A stretch of DNA of 64,000 bases from Microbacterium oleivorans (GCF_013389665.1 NZ_CP058316.1:930001-994000); one strand, 5' to 3'. Shown: positions 43,896-52,872, counted from the stretch's first letter. The notes: generated from the letters alone by a model not told the origin. A program made the numbers and translations.

Positions 43896-44716
43896 GGGAC
43901 GCCGAATCCCAGATCCCCGAGCACCGCTCGACCCGCATCCGACACCACGAAGTCGACGAAGGCGGCAGCCGCCGCCGGGGACGCGGCCGTCGAGAGCGCG
44001 GCGATCGGATAGCGGTTCACGACCGTCTCGGCGCCGGCGGTCGCCACCGCCTCGACGTCACCGGTGGTCGCGGCATCCGTGATGTAGACCAGGCCGGCAT
44101 CGGCTTCGCCCGTGGCGACCTTGGTCAGCACCGCGGTGACGTTCTGCTCGTAGCTGTCGACATCCGCGACGACCCCGGCGGCCTCGAGGAGCGTCACGGA
44201 CGCCGCGCCGCACGGCACGGCGTCTGCGCACAGCACGACCACGCGATCGGGATCGGCCAGGTCGGCCAGTCCGGTCACCTGGCCCGGATTGCCCGCGGGC
44301 ACGACGATCGTGAGGCGGTTCGAGGCGAACAGAAGCGGCGACGATGCCAGCCCCGCGTCGACGACCCGCTGCATGTTCGCCTCGTCGGCCGAGGCGAACA
44401 CGTCCGCCGGCGCCCCCTCGACGATCTGCGTCGCCAAGGTCGACGACCCGTCGTAGCTGATCGGACGGACCTCGACACTCGGATGCCGCTGCTCGAACTG
44501 CTCCGCGAGGGTGTCGAAGCCGGCCTTCAACGAGGCGGCGGCGAAGACGGTCACCTCGCCCGAGACCTCGCGCGTCACCTCGCCCGGTGACGCGGCGGCT
44601 CCGCTCGCCTCCGGGTCCACGTCGGGACCTCCGCCGGCGGCGCAGCCCGCCAGCGTCAGCATCACGGCGGCGAGCGCCGCGAGCGGTGTCCGGTTCGTGC
44701 GCATCATCGCCCTCAC
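43892..44716 (-). CDS. modA: Molybdate-binding lipoprotein ModA
   Basis: A 274-residue periplasmic-binding protein with lipobox TLAGC (C25). The mature sequence has TVFAAASLKAGFDTLAEQFEQRHP and SYDGSSTLATQIVEGAPADVFASADEANMQ, the oxyanion-binding blocks of ModA (Ser of AAAS and SS), and DAGLVYITDA. It captures molybdate or tungstate outside the cell. The GTG start overlaps the stop of the HTH-TOBE gene; ATGs three and four codons later would also leave a usable signal peptide. Gene order is regulator, modA, modB, modC. Confidence 0.94.
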   Translation of the reverse strand: MRAMMRTNRTPLAALAAVMLTLAGCAAGGGPDVDPEASGAAASPGEVTREVSGEVTVFAAASLKAGFDTLAEQFEQRHPSVEVRPISYDGSSTLATQIVEGAPADVFASADEANMQRVVDAGLASSPLLFASNRLTIVVPAGNPGQVTGLADLADPDRVVVLCADAVPCGAASVTLLEAAGVVADVDSYEQNVTAVLTKVATGEADAGLVYITDAATTGDVEAVATAGAETVVNRYPIAALSTAASPAAAAAFVDFVVSDAGRAVLGDLGFGVP

Positions 44717-45105
44717 TGCTTCGGGATCTCGACGACGACGGTGGTGGCCTTCACGACCGCGACGGCGAGCGATCCGGGCTCGAGGGCGAGCTCGCGCACC
44801 GCTTCGGCCGACATCAACGACACGACCCGGTGCGACCCCGCCTGGATGTCGACCTGGGCCATCACACCGTCCACCTGCACGCGCGTGACCAGGCCGACGA
44901 AGCGGTTGCGGGCGCTGGTGAGCTGATCGAGGGGATCGGATGCGGCGGTCGCGAGCTCAGCGGCGTGGGCCGCGAGGGCGTCGCCGGGGATGCGAACCGG
45001 GCTCTCATCGGTGGCCGGAAGCGTGCCGTGATCGATCCAACGGCGCACGGTGTCGTCGCTGACGCCGAGCAGGCGCGCTGCTTCGGAGATTCGGTAGGCG
45101 GTCAT
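44713..45105 (-). CDS. Small HTH-TOBE molybdate-responsive protein
   Basis: A 130-residue protein combining an excisionase/MerR-like helix-turn-helix (TAYRISEAARLLGVSDDTVRRWIDHGTLP) with a single molbindin/TOBE domain (SARNRFVGLVTRVQVDGVMAQVDIQAGSHRVVSLMSAEAVRELALEPGS). Classical ModE has a larger winged helix and two TOBE domains, so this is a compact alternative known in actinobacteria and some other bacteria. TOBE domains oligomerise to bind molybdate, so it is probably the molybdate sensor of this island, or a storage molbindin with DNA binding. It is the first gene of the mod operon and is divergent from moeB. Confidence 0.85.
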   Translation of the reverse strand: MTAYRISEAARLLGVSDDTVRRWIDHGTLPATDESPVRIPGDALAAHAAELATAASDPLDQLTSARNRFVGLVTRVQVDGVMAQVDIQAGSHRVVSLMSAEAVRELALEPGSLAVAVVKATTVVVEIPKQ

Positions 45106-45224
45106 ATCGCTGAAGATACCCGCATCAGCGGCATCGGAGCCGATATTCTGCCGCATCCGCGGATCTCGAGGCGGGCTCGCCCGAGACGACCCGTCGGGCT
45201 CGAGAGCGCGTCTAGCCTGATGCC

Positions 45225-46343
45225 ATGGCCTTCCCGCCCCTCGTCGACCCCGCTCCCCGGCTCTCGGATACCGAACTCCGCCGCACCGCGAGACACCGCG
45301 TGCTCGCGGGTCTCGGTGATTCCGGGCAGCGGCGCCTGGCCGCCGCCCACGTCGGCATCGTGGGGGTGGGCGGCCTGGGGTCACCCGTCATCCTCGCCCT
45401 CGCCGCCGCCGGAGTGGGGACGATCACCGTCATCGACGACGACGACGTCGAGCACGCGAACCTGCAACGACAGGTCATCCACCGCATCGACGACGTGGGC
45501 TCCCCGAAGGTCGAATCCGCCGTCCGCGCGGTCGCCGCGCTCTCCCCCGAGACCCGGGTCGTGGTGCGCCGCGAGCGTCTCGACGCCGGGAACGCCGCCC
45601 GCCTGCTGGACGGGTGCCATCTCGTCATCGACGGCACCGACACCTTCGAGACCCGCACGGTCGTCGCCGCGGCGTGCGCCGATCGGGGGCTGCCGCTGGT
45701 GTGGGGGGTGATCCAGGAGTTCCACGCCCAGGTCACCGTCTTCTGGTCGGCGCCGCCCGGCGGAGCCCCCGGCATCGACCTCGCCGATCTCTACCCGCCC
45801 GGAAGCGCGGGCGAGCTGCCCACCTGCGCCGAGGTCGGCGTCCTCGGATCGCTCTGCATGACGGTCGGCGGCATGCTCGCCACCGAGGCGATCAAACTCG
45901 TGACCGGCATCGGCGAGCCGCTCTTCGGCCGGCTCGTCGTCGTCGACGGGCTCAGCGGATCGCAACGCGAGGTGCCGCTGCGGCCCGCTCGGGGGCCCCG
46001 GGTGACGGCGCCCGCCGGCCACGGCGCGGCGTCACCCGCGGCCGGGACCGCAGCAGAACCGGCCGCCCCCGAGGTCGACCTCGAGGGCTTGCGCTCCGCA
46101 CAGCGGGCCGGCGCGATCGTCGTGGACGTGCGAGAGCCGCACGAGACGGCGGACGGCACGCTTCCCGGGTCGGTCCTCGTCCCCCTCGCCGATCTCCTCG
46201 CCCGTCCCGAGCAGATCGAGGCGGAGCGGGTCGTGGTCGTCTGCGCCCGCGGCATCCGAGCCCACCGGGCGGCCGATGCGCTGCGCTCCCGAGGCGTCGA
46301 TGCGACCGTGCTCGCCGGTGGACTGGCAGAGTGGGCAGGATGA
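45225..46343 (+). CDS. moeB: Adenylyltransferase/sulfurtransferase MoeB-rhodanese fusion (MoeZ-like)
   Basis: A 372-residue ThiF/E1-type enzyme fused to a rhodanese domain. VGIVGVGGLGSPVILALAAAGVGTITVIDDDDVEHANLQRQVIH is the ATP-binding E1 core. CAEVGVLG contains the E1 cysteine. This protein lacks the usual CxxC zinc pairs of classical MoeB. Residues about 285-372 are the rhodanese part (VVDVREPHETADGTLPGS, active Cys in VVVCARGIRAHRAADAL). It adenylates the C-terminal Gly of MoaD and loads it with sulfur. It is first in moeB-moeA-moaC-moaD, with ATGA overlap to moeA. Confidence 0.92.
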   Translation: MAFPPLVDPAPRLSDTELRRTARHRVLAGLGDSGQRRLAAAHVGIVGVGGLGSPVILALAAAGVGTITVIDDDDVEHANLQRQVIHRIDDVGSPKVESAVRAVAALSPETRVVVRRERLDAGNAARLLDGCHLVIDGTDTFETRTVVAAACADRGLPLVWGVIQEFHAQVTVFWSAPPGGAPGIDLADLYPPGSAGELPTCAEVGVLGSLCMTVGGMLATEAIKLVTGIGEPLFGRLVVVDGLSGSQREVPLRPARGPRVTAPAGHGAASPAAGTAAEPAAPEVDLEGLRSAQRAGAIVVDVREPHETADGTLPGSVLVPLADLLARPEQIEAERVVVVCARGIRAHRAADALRSRGVDATVLAGGLAEWAG

Positions 46344-47602
46344 GCGAGACGAACACCCCGGGTCTGCGCACCGTCGAGCAGCAGCTCGACGAGGTCCTCG
46401 CCGCCGTGACCCCGTTGCCCACGCGCGTCGCCCGGCTGCACGACGCCGGCGGAGCCACTCTGCGGGAGCCCGCCGTCGCCCGCGGCGGCATCCCCGCGTT
46501 CGACAACTCGGCCATGGACGGGTTCGCGGTTCGCTTCGACGACGTCGCCGGGGCGGGGGCCGAGCGTCCGGTGGTGCTCGAGGTCGTCGCCGACCTGCCG
46601 GCGGGCACCGCCGACGACCCCGCGCTGCGGCCGGGACAGGCGGCGCGCATCATGACCGGCGCGCCGGTCCCCGCCGACGCCGACGCGATCGTGCCGTTCG
46701 AGGACACCCGCGGCGGCCTCGCGGACTCGCTCGGCGTCGTGCACGTGGAGCGCACCCCCTCGGGTCGCGGTGCGTTCATCCGACGTGCGCACGACGACAT
46801 CCGCCCCGGCGACACGGTGCTCGAGGCGGGCGTGGTGCTGGGACCGTTGCAGCTGGCCGCCGCCGCGGCCGCCGACATCCCCGAGCTCACCGTCTCGGAG
46901 CGTCCGCGCGTCGTCATCGTCTCGACCGGAAGCGAGCTGGTCGAGACGGGCCGCCCCCGCGAGCGCGGGCAGATCCCGGAGTCCAACGGGCTCCTCCTCG
47001 CAGGGCTCGTCGAGGCCGGCGGCGCGACGGTCATCGGCCGCGAGCGCGTCGACGACGACGGAGCAAGTCTGCGCCGCGTGATCGAGGAGCTCGCGACGGG
47101 GCCCGGGCGCGCCGACGTCCTCATCACGTCGGGGGGCGTGAGCGCAGGGGCCTACGAGGTCGTCAAGAGCGAGCTGGCCGATGCGCTGCGGTTCTCGCGC
47201 GTCGCCATGCAGCCGGGCAAGCCCCAGGCGTTCGGTGTGCTGCCGTCGGGGACGATCGTGTTCGGGCTGCCGGGTAACCCGGTCAGCGCGGCGGTGTCGT
47301 TCGAGGTGTTCGTCCGCCCAGCCCTTCTCGCTCTGCAGGGACGCACGCTCGTGCGGCGTCCCGCACTGCGACTGCCGGCATCGGCGGCGTGGCGGACCCC
47401 GCCGGGCCGTCGCCAGTACCTGCCCGCAGCGATCGACCGCAGCGATCCCGCGCGCTGGACCGTGCGGCCGGCCACCCACGGAGGCTCGGGGTCCCATCTG
47501 GCGGGCGGGCTCGCCCTCGCCGAGGCGTACGCCGTCGTCCCCGCCGAGGTGGCATCCGTCGCGGCGGGCGACCTCGTCGACGTGCTGCTGCTGGGAGGAT
47601 GA
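46340..47602 (+). CDS. moeA: Molybdopterin molybdotransferase MoeA
   Basis: A 420-residue enzyme that inserts molybdate into adenylylated molybdopterin. FDNSAMDGFAVR, ARIMTGAPVPADADAIVPFEDT, ESNGLLLAGLVEAGG, LITSGGVSAGAYEVVK, MQPGKPQAFG and VFGLPGNPVSA are all family signatures in the right order. Length is normal. The start overlaps the moeB stop; moaC follows after four bases. Confidence 0.96.
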   Translation: MSETNTPGLRTVEQQLDEVLAAVTPLPTRVARLHDAGGATLREPAVARGGIPAFDNSAMDGFAVRFDDVAGAGAERPVVLEVVADLPAGTADDPALRPGQAARIMTGAPVPADADAIVPFEDTRGGLADSLGVVHVERTPSGRGAFIRRAHDDIRPGDTVLEAGVVLGPLQLAAAAAADIPELTVSERPRVVIVSTGSELVETGRPRERGQIPESNGLLLAGLVEAGGATVIGRERVDDDGASLRRVIEELATGPGRADVLITSGGVSAGAYEVVKSELADALRFSRVAMQPGKPQAFGVLPSGTIVFGLPGNPVSAAVSFEVFVRPALLALQGRTLVRRPALRLPASAAWRTPPGRRQYLPAAIDRSDPARWTVRPATHGGSGSHLAGGLALAEAYAVVPAEVASVAAGDLVDVLLLGG

Positions 47603-47606
47603 GTCC

Positions 47607-48086
47607 ATGTCCTTCACACACCTGGATGACGCCGGGCACGCCCGGATGGTCGACGTCACGGCCAAGCAGCCCACCGTCCGCTCCGCGACCGCCCGCGGGC
47701 TGGTCCGGTGCTCGGCCGCCGTCGTCGACGCGCTGCGCGACGGTGCGGTCCCCAAGGGCGACGTGCTCGCCGTCGCCCGTGTCGCGGGGATCCAGGCGGC
47801 CAAACGCACGCCCGAACTCCTGCCCCTCGCTCACGTCATCGGTGTGCACGGGGTCGTCCTCGACCTGGTCATCACCGACGACGGCGTCGAGGTGGAGGCC
47901 ACCGTCCGCACCGCCGACCGTACCGGGGTCGAGATGGAGGCGCTCACCGCCGTCTCGGTCGCCGCGCTCGCGATCGTCGACATGGTGAAGGGACTCGACA
48001 AGGCCACCTCGATGGACGACATCCGCATCGTCGCCAAGTCGGGCGGCCGCAGTGGCGACTGGCGCCGGCCGGGCGAGGCCGACTGA
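47607..48086 (+). CDS. moaC: Cyclic pyranopterin monophosphate synthase MoaC
   Basis: A 159-residue enzyme that turns the MoaA product into cyclic pyranopterin monophosphate. LDDAGHARMVDVTAKQPTVRSATA at the start, AGIQAAKRTPELLPLAH and TGVEMEALTAVSVAALAIVDMVKGLDK are invariant blocks, and the active-site Lys and His are in TPELLPLAH and KGLDK contexts. It overlaps moaD (TGATG). Confidence 0.97.
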   Translation: MSFTHLDDAGHARMVDVTAKQPTVRSATARGLVRCSAAVVDALRDGAVPKGDVLAVARVAGIQAAKRTPELLPLAHVIGVHGVVLDLVITDDGVEVEATVRTADRTGVEMEALTAVSVAALAIVDMVKGLDKATSMDDIRIVAKSGGRSGDWRRPGEAD

Positions 48087-48322
48087 TGGCGAACGTACGC
48101 TTCTTCGCGGCGGCCGCCGAGCGGGCGGGTGTGCCCGAGGAACGTCGCGACGAGACGACGCTCGGCGCCCTGCTCGGCGCCCTGGCCACGGAGCGCCCCG
48201 GCCTCGGCGCGATCCTGCCGCGGTGCGCGGTGCTGGTCGACGGTTCGCGGATCGACGACGACGACGCACCGCTGGGCGTCGATGCGACCGTCGACGTGCT
48301 GCCGCCGTTCGCCGGCGGCTGA
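48086..48322 (+). CDS. moaD: Molybdopterin synthase sulfur carrier subunit MoaD
   Basis: A 78-residue beta-grasp protein ending in the obligatory Gly-Gly (PPFAGG), which is thiocarboxylated by MoeB and gives its sulfur to the pterin together with MoaE. VRFFAAAAERAG and VLVDGSRIDDDDAPLGVDATVDVLPP are typical. Its ATG overlaps the moaC stop by one base. Confidence 0.94.
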   Translation: MANVRFFAAAAERAGVPEERRDETTLGALLGALATERPGLGAILPRCAVLVDGSRIDDDDAPLGVDATVDVLPPFAGG

Positions 48323-48355
48323 GCGGGGCCACCCGATCGCGGCTCTCAGCCGCCG
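48313..48355. terminator. Stem formed by the ends of moaD and moaE
   Basis: CGGCGGCTGAG (48313-48323) pairs exactly with 48345-48355 across a 21-base loop. Each arm contains one of the two convergent stop codons, because both proteins end in Gly-Gly. It may serve as a weak two-way terminator. Confidence 0.45.
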
Positions 48356-48771
48356 ATGCCCTTCCACGCCGTCGTGCCGTCGCTCTGCACCTGCTGCTTC
48401 CAGATGGGCAGTTCGCGTTTGATCGCCTCGATGAGCTCCCGGCACACCTCGAACGCCTCCGCCCGGTGCGCCGTGCCCACCGCGATGACGACGGCCGCGT
48501 CTCCCACGCTTAGGTCGCCGATGCGGTGGCTCACCGCGACGTCGCCCTCCCGGCCGCCCAGCGCCTCGTCGGCGATGCGGCGGAGCGTCGCCTCGGCATC
48601 GGGATGCGCCTCGTAGTGCAGCCCGGTCACCGGTGCGGCGGCATCCGGGTCGTGGTCACGGACGGTTCCGATGAAGCTCGTCACGGCACCGGCCGTCGCC
48701 GACCCCACCGCTGACAGATGTGCGGCGACGTCGAGGGGTTCGGCCGTGATGCGCGCGATCCGCACCGGCAT
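48346..48771 (-). CDS. moaE: Molybdopterin synthase catalytic subunit MoaE
   Basis: A 141-residue subunit that with MoaD inserts the two dithiolene sulfurs of molybdopterin. FIGTVRDHD, GLHYEAHPDAEATLRRIADEA, VSHRIGDLSVGDAAVVIAVGTAHRAEAFEVCRELIEAIKRELPIWKQQ and WKG are diagnostic, including the active-site Lys residues. It overlaps mog by a single base (TGATG) and is convergent with moaD. Confidence 0.97.
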   Translation of the reverse strand: MPVRIARITAEPLDVAAHLSAVGSATAGAVTSFIGTVRDHDPDAAAPVTGLHYEAHPDAEATLRRIADEALGGREGDVAVSHRIGDLSVGDAAVVIAVGTAHRAEAFEVCRELIEAIKRELPIWKQQVQSDGTTAWKGIGG

Positions 48772-49247
48772 CAGTGATCGTGCCCGTCGAGCTGCGAGAG
48801 GACGTGTCCGGCGATGCCGGTCACGACCGCGATGCCGGACGCGACGGCCCCGGGAGAGCCGGGCAGGTTGACGATCAGCGTCCGCCCCGACACCCCCGCG
48901 ATCCCACGCGAGAGCACCGCCGTCGGAGTCTCGCCGACGCCACGGCGACGCAGTTCCTCGGCGACGCCGGGGAGTTCGCGCTCGATGACGACCGCGGTCC
49001 CTTCCGGGGTCTGGTCGCGCGGTGCCACCCCGGTGCCGCCCGTGGTCACGACGAGCCGCGCTCCGCCGTCGATGGCCGTGCGCAGCGCTTGGGCGACGAC
49101 CTCCGCACCGTCGGTCACGACGATCGCGTCACCGCAGTCGAACCCGGCCTCGCGCAACGCCGACACCGCTGCGGGGCCGGCGGTGTCGGCGCGATCGCCG
49201 CGCGCCGATCGGTCGGAGACGGTCAGGACGACGGCGGTGCGGCTCAT
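48771..49247 (-). CDS. mog: Molybdopterin adenylyltransferase (Mog/MoaB family)
   Basis: A 158-residue MogA/MoaB fold protein that adenylylates molybdopterin before MoeA acts. VVLTVSDRSARGDRADTAGP and VVTTGGTGVAPRDQTPEGT are the nucleotide/pterin-binding loops; GRTLIVNLPGSPGAVASGI completes the site. It is co-transcribed with moaE, opposite to the moeB-moaD unit, completing the pathway in this island apart from moaA. Confidence 0.93.
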   Translation of the reverse strand: MSRTAVVLTVSDRSARGDRADTAGPAAVSALREAGFDCGDAIVVTDGAEVVAQALRTAIDGGARLVVTTGGTGVAPRDQTPEGTAVVIERELPGVAEELRRRGVGETPTAVLSRGIAGVSGRTLIVNLPGSPGAVASGIAVVTGIAGHVLSQLDGHDH

Positions 49248-49256
49248 GCTCTCACC

Positions 49257-50876
49257 CTAGACACGCTCGGCGGCCGCCGCGCCCTCGGAGTGGTCGGCCG
49301 GACCGGCGTCGCCGTCGTCCTGGGCTGATCCGACGGTGGGGCCGGTCTCGACGCGCCCCTCGGCCATCTCGGTGATACGGGTGGCCATCGCGGTGAAGAT
49401 CAGGCCGTGGAAGGGCAGCACGCCGAGCCAGTACAGCCGCCCGGCGAGCCCCTTGGGGAAGAAGATGGCCCGCTGCTCGTAGCGTGCCCCCTCGGCCCGG
49501 GGCGCGACCTTCAGCTCGAGCCAGGCCTCGCCCGGAACGCGCATCTCAGCCCGCAGGCGAAGCAGCCGCCCCTCCTCGACGGCCTCCACCCGCCAGAAGT
49601 CGATCGCGTCACCGACCCGCACCTTGCCGCGACTGCGCCGGCCGCGCGCCAGACCGATCCCGCCGACGAGCCGGTCCATCCAGCCGCGGATCTCCCACAG
49701 CGCCCGGGCCGAGTACCAGCCGTTGGTGCCGCCGATGCCCGAGATGACCGTCCACAGCCGCTCCGGCGAGGCTGTCGTGTCGGCGCTGCGCTCGTCGGTG
49801 AAGACCGTGCGCCCGGCCCAGTCGGGGTCGCTCGGCAGCGGGTCGCTGGGGGCGCCGAGCACGTCGGCGTCCTGCCAGCTGGTCTCGACCTCGTCGGCGT
49901 CGACGCGATGCAGCGCCAGGTGCACCGCCTTGCGATACGGCGTCAGTCCCCCCTCCGGCGGCGGGATGATCGCGTCGATGTCGTGATCGTCCATGACGCA
50001 CTCGTTCTGCAGCGAGGCGATCAGCGGCCGGGCGATCGACCGCGGCACCGGGGTCACGAGATTGACCCAGTGCGAGGCCAGCCCGGGGGTCAGCACCGGC
50101 AGAGCCGCGATCGCGCGCTGACGCAACCCGGCCTCGAGTGCGTAGCCGTTCATCATCTGCCCGTAGCGCAGGACGTCCGGTCCGCCGATGTCGACGGCGC
50201 GGTTGACGTCGCCGTCGACGCGGGCCGCGCCAAGCAGGTAGTAGAGCACGTCGCGCACCGCGATCGGCTGGATGCGGTTGCGCACCCACCGCGGCGCGGG
50301 CATGTACGGCAGCACGTCGGTCAGGTGACGCACCATCTCGAACGAGGCCGACCCCGAACCGATGACGACACCGGCCTGGAGCACCAGGGTCGGCACGCTC
50401 GATGCGAGCAGGATCTCGCCCACCTCGACGCGCGAGCGCAGGTGCGGCGACAGCGGGGCGTCCGAGGGGTGGAGGCCGCCGAGGTAGACGATGCGGCGCA
50501 CGGATGCCGTCGCGGCAGCATCCGCCACGGTGCGGGCGGCGCGTTCGTCGGCCTCCTCGAAACCGGCACCCGCCCCCATCGAGTGGATGAGGTAGTACAG
50601 CACATCGACGTCGCGCGCCGCCTCGGCGACGGCATCCGCGTCGTCCGCCGATCCGCCGACGACCTCGACGTCAGCGCCCCAGGGGAAGCTCGCGACGCGC
50701 TCGGGCGTGCGCGCGAGGACGCGGACCCGGTAGCCCGCCGCGACCAGACGCGGCACCAGGCGTCCGCCGATGTATCCCGTGGCACCGAGCACGAGCGCCC
50801 GCGGCGCCGACCCGTCGGTCCTCGGATCGGCCTGCAGCTCGGGTTCGCGTCCAGTGGGTGCGGTCAGCTCGCTCAT
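49257..50876 (-). CDS. NAD(P)-binding Rossmann protein fused to a DUF2867 (SRPBCC-like) domain
   Basis: A 539-residue two-domain protein. Residues about 25-310 are an atypical SDR with LVLGATGYIGGRLVPRLV as nucleotide loop, YYLIHSMGAGAGFEEAD and RIVYLGGLHP. Residues about 360-500 are DUF2867: TASPERLWTVISGIGGTNGWYSARALWEIRGWMDRLVGG, VGDAIDFWRVEA, and AIFFPKGLAGRLYWLGVLPFHGLIFTAMATRI at the membrane-like end. The fusion is common in high-GC Gram-positives and its substrate is unknown. It lies next to mog with 9 bases between and may share a transcript, but no molybdenum role is implied. Confidence 0.85.
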   Translation of the reverse strand: MSELTAPTGREPELQADPRTDGSAPRALVLGATGYIGGRLVPRLVAAGYRVRVLARTPERVASFPWGADVEVVGGSADDADAVAEAARDVDVLYYLIHSMGAGAGFEEADERAARTVADAAATASVRRIVYLGGLHPSDAPLSPHLRSRVEVGEILLASSVPTLVLQAGVVIGSGSASFEMVRHLTDVLPYMPAPRWVRNRIQPIAVRDVLYYLLGAARVDGDVNRAVDIGGPDVLRYGQMMNGYALEAGLRQRAIAALPVLTPGLASHWVNLVTPVPRSIARPLIASLQNECVMDDHDIDAIIPPPEGGLTPYRKAVHLALHRVDADEVETSWQDADVLGAPSDPLPSDPDWAGRTVFTDERSADTTASPERLWTVISGIGGTNGWYSARALWEIRGWMDRLVGGIGLARGRRSRGKVRVGDAIDFWRVEAVEEGRLLRLRAEMRVPGEAWLELKVAPRAEGARYEQRAIFFPKGLAGRLYWLGVLPFHGLIFTAMATRITEMAEGRVETGPTVGSAQDDGDAGPADHSEGAAAAERV

Positions 50877-50950
50877 GCTCCGACGCTAGGCCGGACGGCC
50901 GCGTGCCGACACGACTTGACAGCGGGCCTCACCCACCCCGTCCAGGCCGG

Positions 50951-50972
50951 GGCTCGGCGGCGACCCCGAGCC
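50951..50972 (-). terminator. Short stem after the HerA-like gene
   Basis: GGCTCGG (50951-50957) pairs with CCGAGCC (50966-50972) just one base past the stop of the minus-strand HerA-like gene. The stem is only seven pairs, so the call is tentative. Confidence 0.4.
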
Positions 50973-50973
50973 G

Positions 50974-52872
50974 TCACCGACGCCCGGTGCCGAAGATGCC
51001 GCGCACGACGCCGGTGAGAACGTCGCGCGCCGCGCGCGACCCGAGGATCTGCTCCACCGGCGTCGCGCGTCGGGAGCGTGAGCTCCCGCTCGAGCCGCGC
51101 AGCAGCCGGTCGTGCTCGCGCCTCTCCTTCGCCTCCTCGGCCGCGGCCTGCTTTCGGATCGCCGCGAGCTGCTTGGCGTACTCGGCATCGGCTCTGGCAC
51201 GGAGCTTCGCCGCATCCTGCTCTGCCGTGCGACGCGCCGCCTCGGCCTCGGCGGCATCGAGGGCGGCCCGCGCGGCGTTCATGCGGGCGGTCAGGATCTC
51301 GCGCGCCGATTCCCTGTCGATCGCGATTCCGTAGGTTCGCTGCAGGGGGGAGGAAGCGATGTGCGCGTCGAGGCGCGCGGCGGGCGTCGGCGCCATCAGC
51401 GCCTGCGGTGCGCGCAAACGGGTCCACGCCACCGGGGTCGGCACCCCGCGCTCGTCGATCACGGTCACGATGGCCTCTCCGGTGCCGAGCTCCTGCAACA
51501 CGCGCTCGAGGTCGTACCCCGACGTCGGATAGGTACCGACGGTCGCCCGCAGCGCCTTGGCGTCATCGGGGGTGAACGCGCGCAGGGCGTGCTGAACGCG
51601 CGAACCGAGCTGCGCGAGCACGTCGGCGGGAACGTCCTTCGGGGTCTGGGTGATGAAGAAAACCCCGACGCCCTTCGACCGGATCAGCCGCACGGTCTGG
51701 ACGACGGCTGCGAGGAAGTCCTGGGAGGCACCGCGGAACAGAAGATGCGCCTCGTCGAAGAAGAACACGAGCTTGGGCGCATCGAGGTCGCCGACCTCGG
51801 GCAGCACCTCGAACAGCTCGGCGAGCAGGTACATCAGAAAGGACGAGAAGAGCACGGGCTGATCGGCCACCCCGGGAACCTCGAGCAGGCTGACGATCCC
51901 CTCGCCGCCCTCTGCCGTGCGCATCAGGTCGCGCACGTCGAATTCCGGCTCGCCGAAGAAGACGTCGGCACCGGCATCGGCGAACGTGATGAGCTCGCGC
52001 AGGATGACGCCGGCGGTGGCCTTCGAGAGACCGCCGAGCTCGCGGAGCTCCTCCTTGCCCTCGTCGCCGGTGAGGTAGCCGAGCACCGCCCGCAGATCGG
52101 CGAGATCGACCAGGGCCAGACCGTTGCGGTCGGCGTAGTGGAAGACGAGACCGAGGCTGGACTCCTGGGTGGCGTTCAATCCGAGCACACGACTGAGCAG
52201 GAGCGGCCCGAACCCCGACACCGTGGCTCGCACCGGCACTCCGGCCCCGACACCGCCCAGCGCGAAGAAGTCCGTCGGATAGGCGTGCGGCACCCAGTCC
52301 TGCCCGATGGCGCTCGTGCGCGCGATGAGCTTGTCGCTGTGTTCGCCCGGTGTGGCGATGCCCGAGAGATCGCCCTTGATATCGGCCGCGAAGACCGGAA
52401 CGCCGTGTGCCGAGAGCTGCTCGAGGAGCACCTGCAGAGTGCGGGTCTTGCCGGTTCCCGTGGCCCCCGCGACGAGGCCGTGCCGATTGACCATTGCCAG
52501 CGGGATGCGGACCGGGGCGGTCGGCTCGGGTACGCCGTTCACGAGCGCCCCCAGCTCGAGCACGGGGCCCGCGAACGCATAGCCGCGACGGACCGCATCG
52601 ACCTCGTCCACACCGAGCGGGCCGGACGGCGCGGCGATGCGCGCGGATTCGGGTTCGGGCCGGGGTGGCGCCTCGGGGGCCTCCCCCGGTGCGGCGGCAG
52701 CGCGGGCCGCTTCCGCCTCGGCCGCGGCGAGCGCCGCCCGGGCTCGCGCTGCCGCGAGTGCGGCGTCCGCCGCCGCGGCCTCGGCGCGCAGGCGCGCCAG
52801 CTCGGCGCGGGCTGCGGCGGCCGCCCGGTCGTCGGCGGCGGGAGGGTCGGAAGCCGGCGGCGGGGCGCTCAT
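50974..52872 (-). CDS. HerA-like helicase/ATPase (DUF853)
   Basis: A 632-residue FtsK/HerA-superfamily ATPase. An Ala-rich N-terminal coiled-coil-like segment (about 1-75) is followed by the DUF853 core: Walker A GATGTGKTRTLQVLLEQL, FAADIKGDLSGIATPG, and Walker B LVFFFDEAHLLF. FITQTPKDVPADVLAQLGSRVQHALRAFTPDDAKAL and EAIVTVIDERGVPTPVAWTRLRAP are strong DUF853 marks. A second Ala/Arg/Lys-rich helical region lies near the C-terminus. Relatives are widespread, cytosolic and of unclear role, possibly DNA processing. The ATG at 52872 is chosen over an upstream ATG because the latter adds Arg-rich codons without similarity. Confidence 0.88.
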   Translation of the reverse strand: MSAPPPASDPPAADDRAAAAARAELARLRAEAAAADAALAAARARAALAAAEAEAARAAAAPGEAPEAPPRPEPESARIAAPSGPLGVDEVDAVRRGYAFAGPVLELGALVNGVPEPTAPVRIPLAMVNRHGLVAGATGTGKTRTLQVLLEQLSAHGVPVFAADIKGDLSGIATPGEHSDKLIARTSAIGQDWVPHAYPTDFFALGGVGAGVPVRATVSGFGPLLLSRVLGLNATQESSLGLVFHYADRNGLALVDLADLRAVLGYLTGDEGKEELRELGGLSKATAGVILRELITFADAGADVFFGEPEFDVRDLMRTAEGGEGIVSLLEVPGVADQPVLFSSFLMYLLAELFEVLPEVGDLDAPKLVFFFDEAHLLFRGASQDFLAAVVQTVRLIRSKGVGVFFITQTPKDVPADVLAQLGSRVQHALRAFTPDDAKALRATVGTYPTSGYDLERVLQELGTGEAIVTVIDERGVPTPVAWTRLRAPQALMAPTPAARLDAHIASSPLQRTYGIAIDRESAREILTARMNAARAALDAAEAEAARRTAEQDAAKLRARADAEYAKQLAAIRKQAAAEEAKERREHDRLLRGSSGSSRSRRATPVEQILGSRAARDVLTGVVRGIFGTGRR

